Assembly: GCA_025056745.1 (NCBI GenBank)
Contig: JANWVQ010000084.1
Location: 1 to 39,271, forward strand
DNA from: Ignavibacterium sp.
GTDB lineage: Bacteria; Bacteroidota; Ignavibacteria; Ignavibacteriales; Ignavibacteriaceae
Length of the DNA: 39,271 bases
Direction of reading: 5' to 3'
Shown: positions 18,943-26,690 of the stretch, one piece after another
Position numbering within the stretch: position 1 is the first letter of the stretch
How the letters are laid out: every line of letters starts with the position of its first letter
The notes under the pieces: model-generated
The model's input: only the letters and a program-made list of their open reading frames with translations
The model's database searches: none
What the model was told of the DNA's origin: nothing
Translations under genes and position numbers: made by a program

Positions 18943-18973
18943 CAAAAATATATATCATTAATCCATAATGCAA
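18943..18973 (-). promoter_or_regulatory. candidate Bacteroidota-type promoter of greA operon
   Basis: The minus strand reads TTG (18973-18971), 20 bases, then TATTTTTG (18950-18943), which agrees with the Bacteroidota consensus TTTG-N19/21-TAnnTTTG except for a shorter upstream element. Transcription would start near 18937, at the foot of the hairpin. In AT-rich DNA such matches arise by chance, so confidence is moderate. Confidence 0.4.
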
Positions 18974-19281
18974 GTGTTTTATTCTTCAAGTCCTTAATAA
19001 AGTTTAACTTTTGTCATTAAAGTTAGATTTAAAGAAATCTTAAAAAGTGTAAGAATTTGTAAGTCGAATTTAAAGAGTCGATATTATCAAATTTTCAAGC
19101 TGAAAAAGTTTTGGTTTTAATTATTATGCATTACTTAAAAATTATTTTTTATATTTTCAAGTATGCAGAATATCATTTCACTATTTTTTATTCCAACTAA
19201 ATCTTAAATTTGAGAAAGAAAATTTGTTGAATTGATTTCAAATTCTTTGTCTGAATTATGATTAATCCTTAGAGCTTAAAG
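18974..19281. other. AT-rich intergenic region between divergent greA and hisA-like genes
   Basis: The largest non-coding gap in the window, about 400 bases from the greA start to the hisA-like start. The greA-side promoter and hairpin are listed separately. On the plus strand, TTGATT (19232-19237) and TATGAT (19257-19262) are 19 bases apart and could be a sigma-70-like promoter for the hisA-like gene, but this is weak. I see no open frame with a ribosome site, no tRNA-like fold and no tandem repeat here. Confidence 0.5.
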
Positions 19282-20046
19282 ATGAAAAGCCTTCAAAAAA
19301 ATTTATTAATAATTCCATCAATTGATATTAAAGATGGAAAAATTGTTAGAGTTGTCCAAGAGATACCTGAACTTCACTGCTTAGAATATGGTGATGATCC
19401 TGTAGAAATGGCAATGCTTTGGAGGGCTGAGAATGCAAAACTGATACACATCGTTGATTTTGACTGTTCACAAACTGATTCGAAAAAAAACTTTTCATTG
19501 GTTGAACAAATTTGTAAATCTGTTATAATTCCTATAGAATTTGCCGGTGGAGTTAGAAGTTTAGATGATGCAAAGCAATTATTCGACATCGGTGTTTATA
19601 GACTTGCTTTAGGAACTTTGGCTATTGAAGATATTTCAACATTTCTAAAATTGTTAGAACTTTATGGACCCAATAAAATTGTAGCTTCTTTAGACATAAT
19701 AGATGAAAAAATTTGTATCAGGAGCAGAAGGATCAAAACAAACGAAAATTATATTGAATTTGCAGTAAAATTATCTAAATTAGGTATAGAAAGATTTATT
19801 GTAACTGATGTTGCAAAAAATGGTTTATTGCAAGGTATAAACATTGAATATTCAATTAATGTAGCAAAAGCAACAAATAAAAAAGTTACACATTCAGGTG
19901 GTGTTTCGAATTATAATGATTTACTAATTATTCAAAATCATATATCAGATGGAATTGATTCAGTAATTATTGGAAGAGCTCTTTATGAGAATAAATTTCC
20001 GTGTCAAAAAATTTGGCGAATAGCAGAATCAGGGATTTTTAACTGA
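19282..20046 (+). CDS. hisA: divergent HisA-family (beta/alpha)8 barrel isomerase
   Basis: A 254-residue protein of the HisA/HisF/PriA barrel family; HisA isomerises ProFAR in histidine synthesis. PSIDIKDGKIVRVVQ, GDDPVEMA, the FAGGVRSLDDA phosphate site, ASLD, TDVAKNGLLQG and HSGGVSNYNDL align with HisA. The three catalytic residues of Thermotoga HisA (Asp8, Asp127, Thr164) correspond to Asp15, Asp138 and Thr175. However, the loop after VRVVQ lacks the usual glycine and reads QEIPELHC, VDLDGA is replaced by VDFDCS, and RGW is replaced by RSRR so the substrate-closing tryptophan is missing. No other his gene is near; a cyclic-nucleotide-binding gene follows by 7 bp. Family membership is firm, the exact reaction less so. 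Confidence 0.75.
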   Translation: MKSLQKNLLIIPSIDIKDGKIVRVVQEIPELHCLEYGDDPVEMAMLWRAENAKLIHIVDFDCSQTDSKKNFSLVEQICKSVIIPIEFAGGVRSLDDAKQLFDIGVYRLALGTLAIEDISTFLKLLELYGPNKIVASLDIIDEKICIRSRRIKTNENYIEFAVKLSKLGIERFIVTDVAKNGLLQGINIEYSINVAKATNKKVTHSGGVSNYNDLLIIQNHISDGIDSVIIGRALYENKFPCQKIWRIAESGIFN

Positions 20047-20053
20047 GGTTTAA

Positions 20054-20632
20054 ATGAAATCAACAGATAATTCAAATTTAAGAACCAGTTTCTGGACAAA
20101 TCTATTTAATTCACCAACTGAAAGAGATGATCTTAAAAAATCAATTGAGCATATTCCTATTTTCAATTCACTTACTAAAAAAGAGCTCAACGAATTATTG
20201 GAAATCACTCATAACAGAACTTATATCCCTGGTGAAATTATTTTTGCTCAAGGAGATGTTGGAATAGGTTTATATATAATTAGAGATGGAGAAGTTGAAA
20301 TTATTAAAAAGGTTGATGACAATAAGGAACTAACACTTGCCAGTCTAACTCGAGGAGACTTCTTTGGAGAAATGGCTTTAATTGATAATGAAAAAAGATC
20401 TGCTTCAGCAATTGCAAAAACTAATTGTCGAATTTCTGTATTATTCAAACCAGATATTGATGAATTCATAGATAAATACCCTAAAAGTGGAATAAAAATT
20501 TTAAGAGGTATTTCCTTAATACTTGCTGAAAGATTAAGAAACATAAATGAAGAATATTTTTCTTTACTAATTAAAACTCAGAAAGGTTTTCAATATGAAA
20601 TTGAGTATAAAAAAGATTCTGGTTCCAATTGA
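20054..20632 (+). CDS. cyclic-nucleotide-binding domain protein without DNA-binding domain
   Basis: A 192-residue cytoplasmic protein consisting of one CAP_ED domain (about 36-160) and short tails. After IFNSLTKKELNELL come TYIPGEIIFAQGDVGIGLYIIRDGEVEI and the phosphate-binding cassette FGEMALIDNEKRSASAIA (104-121) with the ligand-contacting Glu105 and Arg115. Nothing resembling a helix-turn-helix or an effector domain follows; the C-terminal helix LILAERLRNINEEYF may mediate partner contact. Its ribosome site GAGG overlaps the stop codon of the preceding hisA-like gene. The last 38 bp overlap the start of uspA in another frame. Ligand (cAMP, cGMP or other) cannot be told. Confidence 0.88.
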   Translation: MKSTDNSNLRTSFWTNLFNSPTERDDLKKSIEHIPIFNSLTKKELNELLEITHNRTYIPGEIIFAQGDVGIGLYIIRDGEVEIIKKVDDNKELTLASLTRGDFFGEMALIDNEKRSASAIAKTNCRISVLFKPDIDEFIDKYPKSGIKILRGISLILAERLRNINEEYFSLLIKTQKGFQYEIEYKKDSGSN

Positions 20633-21080
20633 TTTTTCTGATTATTCCAAAAATGCTTTGAAATATGCACTAGAATTCTCAAGATATTTTGGTGCAGAGA
20701 TCATTCTAATTTACGTTGTTGAGCCGATTGTATATCCACCAGATTTTAGTATGGGTCAAATCGCAATTCCAACTATTGATATTGAACTAGATAAAAGAGC
20801 AAAGGAAGAATTAGAAAAACTATCCAAAAATGAATTATATCCAGACATTAAGTCACAAGTAGTTATTAAAACGGGAAAACCTTTTGTAGAGATTATACAA
20901 ACAGCTTCAGAGCTCGATGTTGACTTGATAATAATTGCTACTCACGGACATTCAGGTGTTGAACATATTTTGTTTGGAAGCACTGCAGAAAAAGTCGTAA
21001 GAAAAGCACCCTGTCCTGTTTTAACTTTAAGAGAACCATTAAAAGGTTTTAATTACAAAGAAGAGTTAAAAAAAGGTTAG
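20595..21080 (+). CDS. UspA-family universal stress protein, ATP-binding type
   Basis: A 161-residue single-domain Usp. It starts KKILVPIDFSDYSKNALKYAL with the adenine-site Asp13, and near the end carries the ATP-binding pattern G-x2-G-x9-G(S/T): GHSG at 118-121 and GST at 128-130, then PCPVLTLRE. It therefore belongs to the ATP-binding (UspFG/MJ0577-like) type rather than the UspA type lacking ATP. The ATG has an AGAAAGG ribosome site 8 bases upstream, inside the preceding gene, which supports the 38 bp overlap. Its stop overlaps the convergent polyprenyl synthase gene by 4 bp. A role in stress response is inferred from the family. Confidence 0.92.
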   Translation: MKLSIKKILVPIDFSDYSKNALKYALEFSRYFGAEIILIYVVEPIVYPPDFSMGQIAIPTIDIELDKRAKEELEKLSKNELYPDIKSQVVIKTGKPFVEIIQTASELDVDLIIIATHGHSGVEHILFGSTAEKVVRKAPCPVLTLREPLKGFNYKEELKKG

Positions 21081-22057
21081 TTCTTTCTTTCTGTTACGAA
21101 ATCTACTAATTTCTCTAAAGCAGATTTTACTTCAGAGTCATTGAATATGCTTAAAGAATTTTTTGCCTTTTCAGCAAACATTAAAGAAACTTGATAAGCA
21201 TATTCAATACCATTATTCCTTCTTACAAATTCAATAATTTCTTTTACTGTGGCTTTGTTATTGTTATTTTTAATTTTACTTCTAATTAAATCGGATTCCT
21301 TTTTGTCAACTTTATTTAAGCTATAAATCAATGGTAAAGTAATCTTTTTTTCTTTAATATCCCCACCAATCGGTTTACCTAGTAGAAAACTCTGGCCTTC
21401 ATAATCAAGAATATCATCTCTTATTTGAAAAGACATCCCTAAATTATGTCCGTAAGCTTTAAGTGCATCTTGATATTCTTTATTTTCTGTTGCACTAAGC
21501 GCACCGATAAGGCAACAGGTTTCAATTAATGAAGCAGTTTTATCAGAAATAACCTGGAAATAAGTTTCCTCATTAATATCTAATTTCCTAGTTTTTTGAA
21601 TCTGTAGTAGCTCACCCTCTGACATTCTTTTTACAGCTTTGGTGATAACTTTTAGAAAATCAAAATCTTCATTTTCAACTGCTAACATAAGTCCACGGGC
21701 CAGTAAATAATCCCCCATCAGAACAGATACTTTATTTTTGAAGACTTTGTTTATAGACCAAAAATTCCTTCTTTTATCAGCATTATCAACTACATCATCG
21801 TGAATTAAGGTAGCCGTATGCAAAAGTTCGACTAAAACTGCACCTCGATAACTTCTTTCATTAATACCACCAGAAAGTTTTGCTGATAGTAAAACCAATA
21901 GCGGCCTTATTTTCTTCCCTTTTTGACGAATGATATATCTGGCTATCAGGTCAATAAGCCCAACTTTACTTTTCATCGATTCCTGAAAGAAATCTTGAAA
22001 GTAATTAAGTTCATCTTTAACTGATGCCGATATTTGAGATAATTTATTGTTCAACAA
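21077..22057 (-). CDS. long-chain polyprenyl diphosphate synthase (IspB/HepT type)
   Basis: A 326-residue trans-prenyltransferase that elongates farnesyl diphosphate with isopentenyl units. ELLHTATLIHDDVVDNADKRR contains the first aspartate-rich motif DDVVD (87-91), and QIRDDILDYEG contains the second, DDILD (214-218). KGKKIRPLL and the GDYLLARG region are also conserved. The closest recalled relatives are octaprenyl/heptaprenyl synthases, so the product is probably the side-chain precursor used by MenA (2969-3853); chain length cannot be read reliably. The gene start overlaps tatC by 14 bp, and its end overlaps uspA by 4 bp. Confidence 0.92.
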   Translation of the reverse strand: MLNNKLSQISASVKDELNYFQDFFQESMKSKVGLIDLIARYIIRQKGKKIRPLLVLLSAKLSGGINERSYRGAVLVELLHTATLIHDDVVDNADKRRNFWSINKVFKNKVSVLMGDYLLARGLMLAVENEDFDFLKVITKAVKRMSEGELLQIQKTRKLDINEETYFQVISDKTASLIETCCLIGALSATENKEYQDALKAYGHNLGMSFQIRDDILDYEGQSFLLGKPIGGDIKEKKITLPLIYSLNKVDKKESDLIRSKIKNNNNKATVKEIIEFVRRNNGIEYAYQVSLMFAEKAKNSLSIFNDSEVKSALEKLVDFVTERKN

Positions 22058-22814
22058 CTTTTTTCTGAGATAATTTTGAAACTAAAATACTTATTTCATA
22101 AAGTAGAAACAAAGGAACTGCTAAGATTAGTTGCGAAATTGGATCTGTTCCTGGAGTTAATATTGCAGCAGCAATTAAAATTAAAACAATTGAATGTTTT
22201 CTGTATTTCTTCATAAACTCAGGAGTTAAGATACCAAGCCTAGATAAAAAAAAAGACAACATAGGTAACTCAAAAACTAATCCGGCTGCTAACATAACAC
22301 TTATTATTATTGACATATATTCATCGATAGCAAATTCATTTTTTATTGCTGTAGTTCCAAATTGACTTGCAAATGATAATGTAAGTGGAAGCATAACGAA
22401 ATATGCAAATAAAATTCCAGCAAGAAAACATACTGAAGAAAATATGACGATGGCTAAAATGTATTTTCTTTCATTTCTCCTTAAAGCTGGTGAAATAAAT
22501 TTCCAAAGTTGATAGAATATATTCGGTAAACTTAAAATTATTCCACCTATGATAGCTATTTGAAAATAAAGAAAAATTTGACCAAAAGGCTTTAAATTTT
22601 GGAGAGATATTTTGTTTGAAATCGCAGGTCTTAATAATATGGACTCAACGAGAAAATCTATAAAAATCCAAGCTATAATAGTTCCAATCAAAATTCCAAT
22701 TACTGAATATATTATTCTCCACCGAAGCTCTTCGAGATGCTCTAAAAATGTCATCTCCGCTTCATCATCTTGATTATTGAGCTGATGATTTGGAAATCTA
22801 TTATTATCCAACAA
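22044..22814 (-). CDS. tatC: TatC, twin-arginine translocase receptor subunit
   Basis: A 256-residue inner-membrane protein with six hydrophobic helices, which recognises twin-arginine signal peptides and exports folded proteins together with TatA. The cytoplasmic N-terminal motif MTFLEHLEELRWRI, the region NIFYQLWKFISPALRRNERKY after helix 2, the first-periplasmic and FELPML segments, and the RKHSIVLILIAAAILTPGTDPISQ block are all TatC hallmarks. It has about 20 acidic and polar residues before the motif. It is 6 bp downstream of glyA and overlaps the polyprenyl synthase gene by 14 bp. No tatA/B gene is in the window. Confidence 0.97.
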   Translation of the reverse strand: MLDNNRFPNHQLNNQDDEAEMTFLEHLEELRWRIIYSVIGILIGTIIAWIFIDFLVESILLRPAISNKISLQNLKPFGQIFLYFQIAIIGGIILSLPNIFYQLWKFISPALRRNERKYILAIVIFSSVCFLAGILFAYFVMLPLTLSFASQFGTTAIKNEFAIDEYMSIIISVMLAAGLVFELPMLSFFLSRLGILTPEFMKKYRKHSIVLILIAAAILTPGTDPISQLILAVPLFLLYEISILVSKLSQKKVVEQ

Positions 22815-22820
22815 TACAAA

Positions 22821-24110
22821 TTATCCTGCAAATAATGGGAACTTACTGGTTAATTGATAAACTTCATTTTTTAGTTCTTCGAGCACTTTTTCATTATCAT
22901 AGTTTTTAATAGCACGATCAATAATGCTTGCAATGATTTCCATTTCACCTTCTTTCATTCCACGAGTTGTCAATGCAGGAGTTCCAATGCGAATTCCACT
23001 TGTAACAAACGGACTTTTTTTATCAAAAGGAACCATATTTTTATTAACAGTAATTCCGGCTTTCTCTAAAACTGTTTCAGCTTGCTTTCCAGTTATATTT
23101 TTATTGGTTAAATCAATTAACATTAAATGATTATCAGTCCCACCTGAAACAATGTTAAACTCGAATTCTTTTAATTTATTTGCTAAAGCTTTTGCATTTG
23201 ATACAACTTGTTTTGCATAAGTCATAAATGAATCACTTAATGCCTCTCCAAATGCTACTGCTTTTGCAAGAATTATATGCATTAAAGGACCACCTTGGAT
23301 ACCAGGCATAACCATACTATCTATCAATTCAGAAATCATTTTGTTTCGATCCCCTTTTGGTGTTTTAATGCCCCAAGGATTTTCTTTGTCTTTTCCAATA
23401 AGAATAATGCCTCCTCTAGGACCTCGTAAAGTCTTATGTGTAGTTGATGTAACAACATCACAATATTGAATCGGGTTATTAAGAAGGCCTTTAGCAATTA
23501 GTCCTGCAGGATGTGCCATATCACACATTAAAAATGCTCCAACAGAATCAGCTATCTCTCTGAATTTCTTATAATCCCAATCTCTTGAATAAGCACTTGC
23601 ACCTGTTATAATCAATTTCGGTTTTTCCTTTTTAGCTATATCATAAATTTTATCATAATCTAATAAGCCTGTTTTTTCATCAAGCTCGTAACCAATAGCT
23701 GTATATAATTTCCCGGAGAAATTTACTGGCGAGCCGTGTGTTAAGTGTCCCCCGTGAGCTAAACTTAAACCCAAGAATTTATCTCCAGGATTTAGAAATG
23801 TCATTAAAACAGCCATATTAGCTTGTGAACCACTGTGAGGTTGAACATTTACATATTCGGCACCGAAAAGTTTTTTCAATCTTTCTCGAGCAAGATCTTC
23901 AGCTTGATCAACAAATTCACAGCCACCATAGTATCTTTTACCGGGATATCCTTCTGCATATTTATTTGTTAATACTGAACCCGCTGCTTCCAGAACTGCA
24001 GGACTAACGAAATTTTCTGATGCAATTAGTTCTAACTTTTTTGTTTGTCTCTCTATTTCTAATTGAACTATTTGATGAGCTTCTAAATCATTCTTTAAAT
24101 TTTCAATCAT
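22821..24110 (-). CDS. glyA: GlyA, serine hydroxymethyltransferase
   Basis: A 429-residue PLP enzyme that interconverts serine and glycine and feeds one-carbon units into tetrahydrofolate. [40 protein letters not shown], the HGGHLTHGS segment and [13 protein letters not shown], whose Lys226 binds PLP, are diagnostic. Length is normal. An AAGG ribosome site lies about 6 bases before the ATG. It is the first gene of glyA-tatC-polyprenyl synthase, and a hairpin in the 70 bp before it separates it from the TPR protein gene upstream. Confidence 0.98.
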   Translation of the reverse strand: MIENLKNDLEAHQIVQLEIERQTKKLELIASENFVSPAVLEAAGSVLTNKYAEGYPGKRYYGGCEFVDQAEDLARERLKKLFGAEYVNVQPHSGSQANMAVLMTFLNPGDKFLGLSLAHGGHLTHGSPVNFSGKLYTAIGYELDEKTGLLDYDKIYDIAKKEKPKLIITGASAYSRDWDYKKFREIADSVGAFLMCDMAHPAGLIAKGLLNNPIQYCDVVTSTTHKTLRGPRGGIILIGKDKENPWGIKTPKGDRNKMISELIDSMVMPGIQGGPLMHIILAKAVAFGEALSDSFMTYAKQVVSNAKALANKLKEFEFNIVSGGTDNHLMLIDLTNKNITGKQAETVLEKAGITVNKNMVPFDKKSPFVTSGIRIGTPALTTRGMKEGEMEIIASIIDRAIKNYDNEKVLEELKNEVYQLTSKFPLFAG

Positions 24111-24124
24111 AATTGACCTTGTTT

Positions 24125-24163
24125 TGTTTAAGAGAAAAGGTCTTCTGTTTAAGCAAAAGACCT
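24125..24163 (-). terminator. rho-independent terminator-like hairpin between TPR gene and glyA
   Basis: AGGTCTT (24138-24144) pairs with AAGACCT (24157-24163) on either side of a loop that adds two more pairs after one mismatch, leaving a six-base loop. On the minus strand the stem is followed by TTTTCTCTT. It lies about 17 bases after the stop of the TPR gene, so it most likely ends the glgA-gmhB-lipoprotein-barrel-TPR transcript. If glyA were transcribed from a promoter inside the TPR gene, it would instead be part of the glyA leader. Confidence 0.6.
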
Positions 24164-24179
24164 CTAAGTTTTTACAACT

Positions 24180-25424
24180 TTAAGGGACTGTTACACTTCT
24201 CCCAATCCAACCGAAACAATTACCTGTTATCTGAAGAGTTTGCCCTGATTTTATTCCTCTGAAGAAATAATCTTCTCTTGTTGGAACTGAACTAGCCAGA
24301 GCCGATATACGCTCTTGTGCTTCTGTTAAAGTTGGATCCATACTTAATGCACGTCTGTAAGTATTTTGCGCTAAAAGATAAACTAATTTGGTTTCGAAAT
24401 TAAATTCACAAGCTCTAGCTGATGATTCATAAAGCAAACCTTCATAGTAAACGGCTAAACCCCATCCACCACCTTTCTCGTTAGCTTTTTGAAATTCTGC
24501 GCGTGCAGCAGAGTATTTGTTTTGTTCCTTGTATATTAAACCAAGATTTAAATAGTGCTCTTTCTTATCTGGTTCAAGTTCAATAAGCTTTTTATAAGCT
24601 TTTTCAGCATCCGAGAGCCTTTCTGTTTTCTGATAAGCATTTGCTAATTGATTCCAGTAGTTTACTGTTTCTGGAGATTTTTTTACTAAAAACTCAAGCG
24701 GAATAATTGCTTCTTTAAAGTCACGTGCTCTTATTGCTGTTGAAGCATATTTCCAGGCTCTTGAGAGATCTTCTTTGTTAGCTTCCCAATTTTTTCTGGT
24801 AATTACAACTAACTCGTCAACATTATCAACTAGAGTTTCTAATTCCTGACTCCACTGGATGTTTGATGGGTCTCTTTCTGATAGAAAAGTATATAAGTCT
24901 AAAGCTTTGAGTTTGTAATCATTATCATCACTCATATTAGATTTATAAAGTTGCCCTAATCTATTATAGTAATAATTTGACAAATCTGGTTTCCATTCAA
25001 AAGCAAGCTCATAAAGTTTAATAACTTCTGGAGCTGGTAATTTTAACCAAGTTTCGGCTACAAAGGCTTTCCTTACCTGGAAATATCCTTTATCCTCAGG
25101 ACGATATTTTATTGCTTGATCATAGAAATAAAGAATTGTATCATTTATTGATTTCAATTCTGCTTGTGAAATATTTGATGAATCGTGAAGATACCACAAA
25201 CAATCTTCCATTTTATAGAATATCCATTTTGAAAATGCTTCAGGAGCATATTTAATTATGTCCCATCCATAAGGAAGTGCGCTGTGATAATCTTTGTTTT
25301 TGTGATATTCTGAGAAAAGACTATAGATTTTTTTAAGTGAATCGGGAATTTGTGCATTTATTTGAGCTTGAAACATCAAGCTAAATAAGATTATTGCTGC
25401 TATAGAAAATTTATTTTTTTTCAC
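24180..25424 (-). CDS. exported TPR-repeat protein
   Basis: A 414-residue protein with a cleavable signal peptide (MKKNKFSIAA then a hydrophobic run; likely cut after NA at 24). Its middle and C-terminal parts are helical repeats; two clear TPR units run through NYWNQLANAYQKTERLSDAEKAYKKLIELEPDKK and EHYLNLGLIYKEQNKYSAARAEFQKANEKG. The last part, ending GIKSGQTLQITGNCFGWIGRSVTVP, has a small motif I do not recognise. It follows the outer-membrane barrel gene by 24 bp, and a terminator-like hairpin follows it, so it seems the last gene of that operon. A periplasmic scaffold role is a guess. Confidence 0.82.
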   Translation of the reverse strand: MKKNKFSIAAIILFSLMFQAQINAQIPDSLKKIYSLFSEYHKNKDYHSALPYGWDIIKYAPEAFSKWIFYKMEDCLWYLHDSSNISQAELKSINDTILYFYDQAIKYRPEDKGYFQVRKAFVAETWLKLPAPEVIKLYELAFEWKPDLSNYYYNRLGQLYKSNMSDDNDYKLKALDLYTFLSERDPSNIQWSQELETLVDNVDELVVITRKNWEANKEDLSRAWKYASTAIRARDFKEAIIPLEFLVKKSPETVNYWNQLANAYQKTERLSDAEKAYKKLIELEPDKKEHYLNLGLIYKEQNKYSAARAEFQKANEKGGGWGLAVYYEGLLYESSARACEFNFETKLVYLLAQNTYRRALSMDPTLTEAQERISALASSVPTREDYFFRGIKSGQTLQITGNCFGWIGRSVTVP

Positions 25425-25448
25425 TTTTAACCCTTTTAATTTTTTGTA

Positions 25449-26690
25449 CTATTTTTCAAATCTTAAAAACCATAGTTCATTAAAAACAAGACTAACATTT
25501 AATTTGAAAAAATTTTCTTTAATTAAATTATTATCAGTTGTTCCTCTTAATGCATATTCAAAACTTAGGTCAATTAAATTATCGGGATTTATTGGTAAAG
25601 ATAAACCAGCTAAAAACGAGTATTGATTTATTCCAACATCATAAAATTTATAAGGTGTTTTTTCATAACTTAAACCAATTCTCCAAAGAACACGTTCCAT
25701 TAATTTTTGACTTAGTTCATTCACTGCTTGAGCTTCAAATCCTATTCTAAATTTATGTAAACTCTGTAAATTATCGGAAGTTTTAGAAAACACCTTAAAT
25801 TTTGAAAAATCTTGAGTTGAATAATCAAAAGTAAATAAATATTTTTGCTTCAAAAGAAAGCTTAATCCTATATTAAACTTCGGTGGAAGTTGCATATAGT
25901 CACTATATTGTGCAATTGTGTCCACCAAAACAGACGAGACACCAGTTATAACTGAATCCGTTTTAAATTTTGAATAAAAACTTGCTGAAATTCCAAAGTT
26001 AATATTTGATAAATCTTCGCTTCTTATTAATTCATTTAATGAAGAACTTATTATTCCTAATGTTGCACCATAACCATAAGGCCTGTAATTAAGAGTATAT
26101 TCTGATGAAAAATTATTTTGATTTGTAAAAGCTATTGCTGATATGTATCTGAAACTACCAAAATAATAATCAAATGCACCACCTATGGAGAAATTGTTTG
26201 ATAATTTAACTGATGAACCAATAAATATTTTTGAAAGTCCTCCTTTACCCTCTAATGTGATATCATAATTACTAATCATACTATCTGAGTTGACAAAATT
26301 AAATTTAGTTTTGTAGCTTACCCGAGAAACAGGTATTAAACCAAGTGCAACTCCAATTCCTAAATCCTTTTCAACTGGAAAACCAAAATTAATTCCCTCA
26401 ACTTCTGTTTCAGCAGTGAATGTTTTTTTATTAATGTTGCTAACCATTACTCCGTTGTAAGATAAAGCAAATTCTATTTTAGTACGATCAAAACTTGTCC
26501 ACGATGCAGGATTAATGGTGGAAATATGATATTTATCGTAAATGGAAACTCCTAAACCTCCCAAAGCCTTGTATCTAGTAGAGAATGAATGTTTAATATC
26601 TCCAATTCCATATCTTGAATAAACTGATGAACTTTGAGCAAATGTCAAAGAGCAAATTAATATCAAATAATAAAGCAAAAATGTTTTCAT
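25449..26690 (-). CDS. outer-membrane beta-barrel protein (PorV/FadL-like)
   Basis: A 413-residue protein with a signal peptide (MKTFLLYYLILICSLTFAQ, likely cut after Ala18) and then amphipathic beta strands throughout, ending in strands rich in aromatic residues. The start SSVYSRYGIGDIKHSFSTRYKALGGLGVS with INPASW resembles FCB-group FadL/PorV-type barrels, where the NPA motif is common near the N-terminus. The specific function is unknown. It abuts the lipoprotein gene upstream with no gap and is followed by the TPR gene, so the three probably act together at the cell envelope. Confidence 0.78.
   Translation of the reverse strand: MKTFLLYYLILICSLTFAQSSSVYSRYGIGDIKHSFSTRYKALGGLGVSIYDKYHISTINPASWTSFDRTKIEFALSYNGVMVSNINKKTFTAETEVEGINFGFPVEKDLGIGVALGLIPVSRVSYKTKFNFVNSDSMISNYDITLEGKGGLSKIFIGSSVKLSNNFSIGGAFDYYFGSFRYISAIAFTNQNNFSSEYTLNYRPYGYGATLGIISSSLNELIRSEDLSNINFGISASFYSKFKTDSVITGVSSVLVDTIAQYSDYMQLPPKFNIGLSFLLKQKYLFTFDYSTQDFSKFKVFSKTSDNLQSLHKFRIGFEAQAVNELSQKLMERVLWRIGLSYEKTPYKFYDVGINQYSFLAGLSLPINPDNLIDLSFEYALRGTTDNNLIKENFFKLNVSLVFNELWFLRFEK

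Noticed and set aside
18868-18945. A longer GreA starting at ATG 18945
   Set aside because: The extra 26 residues do not resemble GreA, would be encoded across a terminator-like hairpin, and the AGGAG site supports ATG 18867.
18974-19281. A small RNA or tRNA in the greA/hisA-like gap
   Set aside because: No cloverleaf, no conserved RNA motif and no flanking terminator on the plus strand could be seen.
24125-24163. A glycine riboswitch ahead of glyA
   Set aside because: Only a simple hairpin with a T-rich tail is present in 70 bases, too short for the tandem glycine aptamers; it fits a terminator for the upstream gene.
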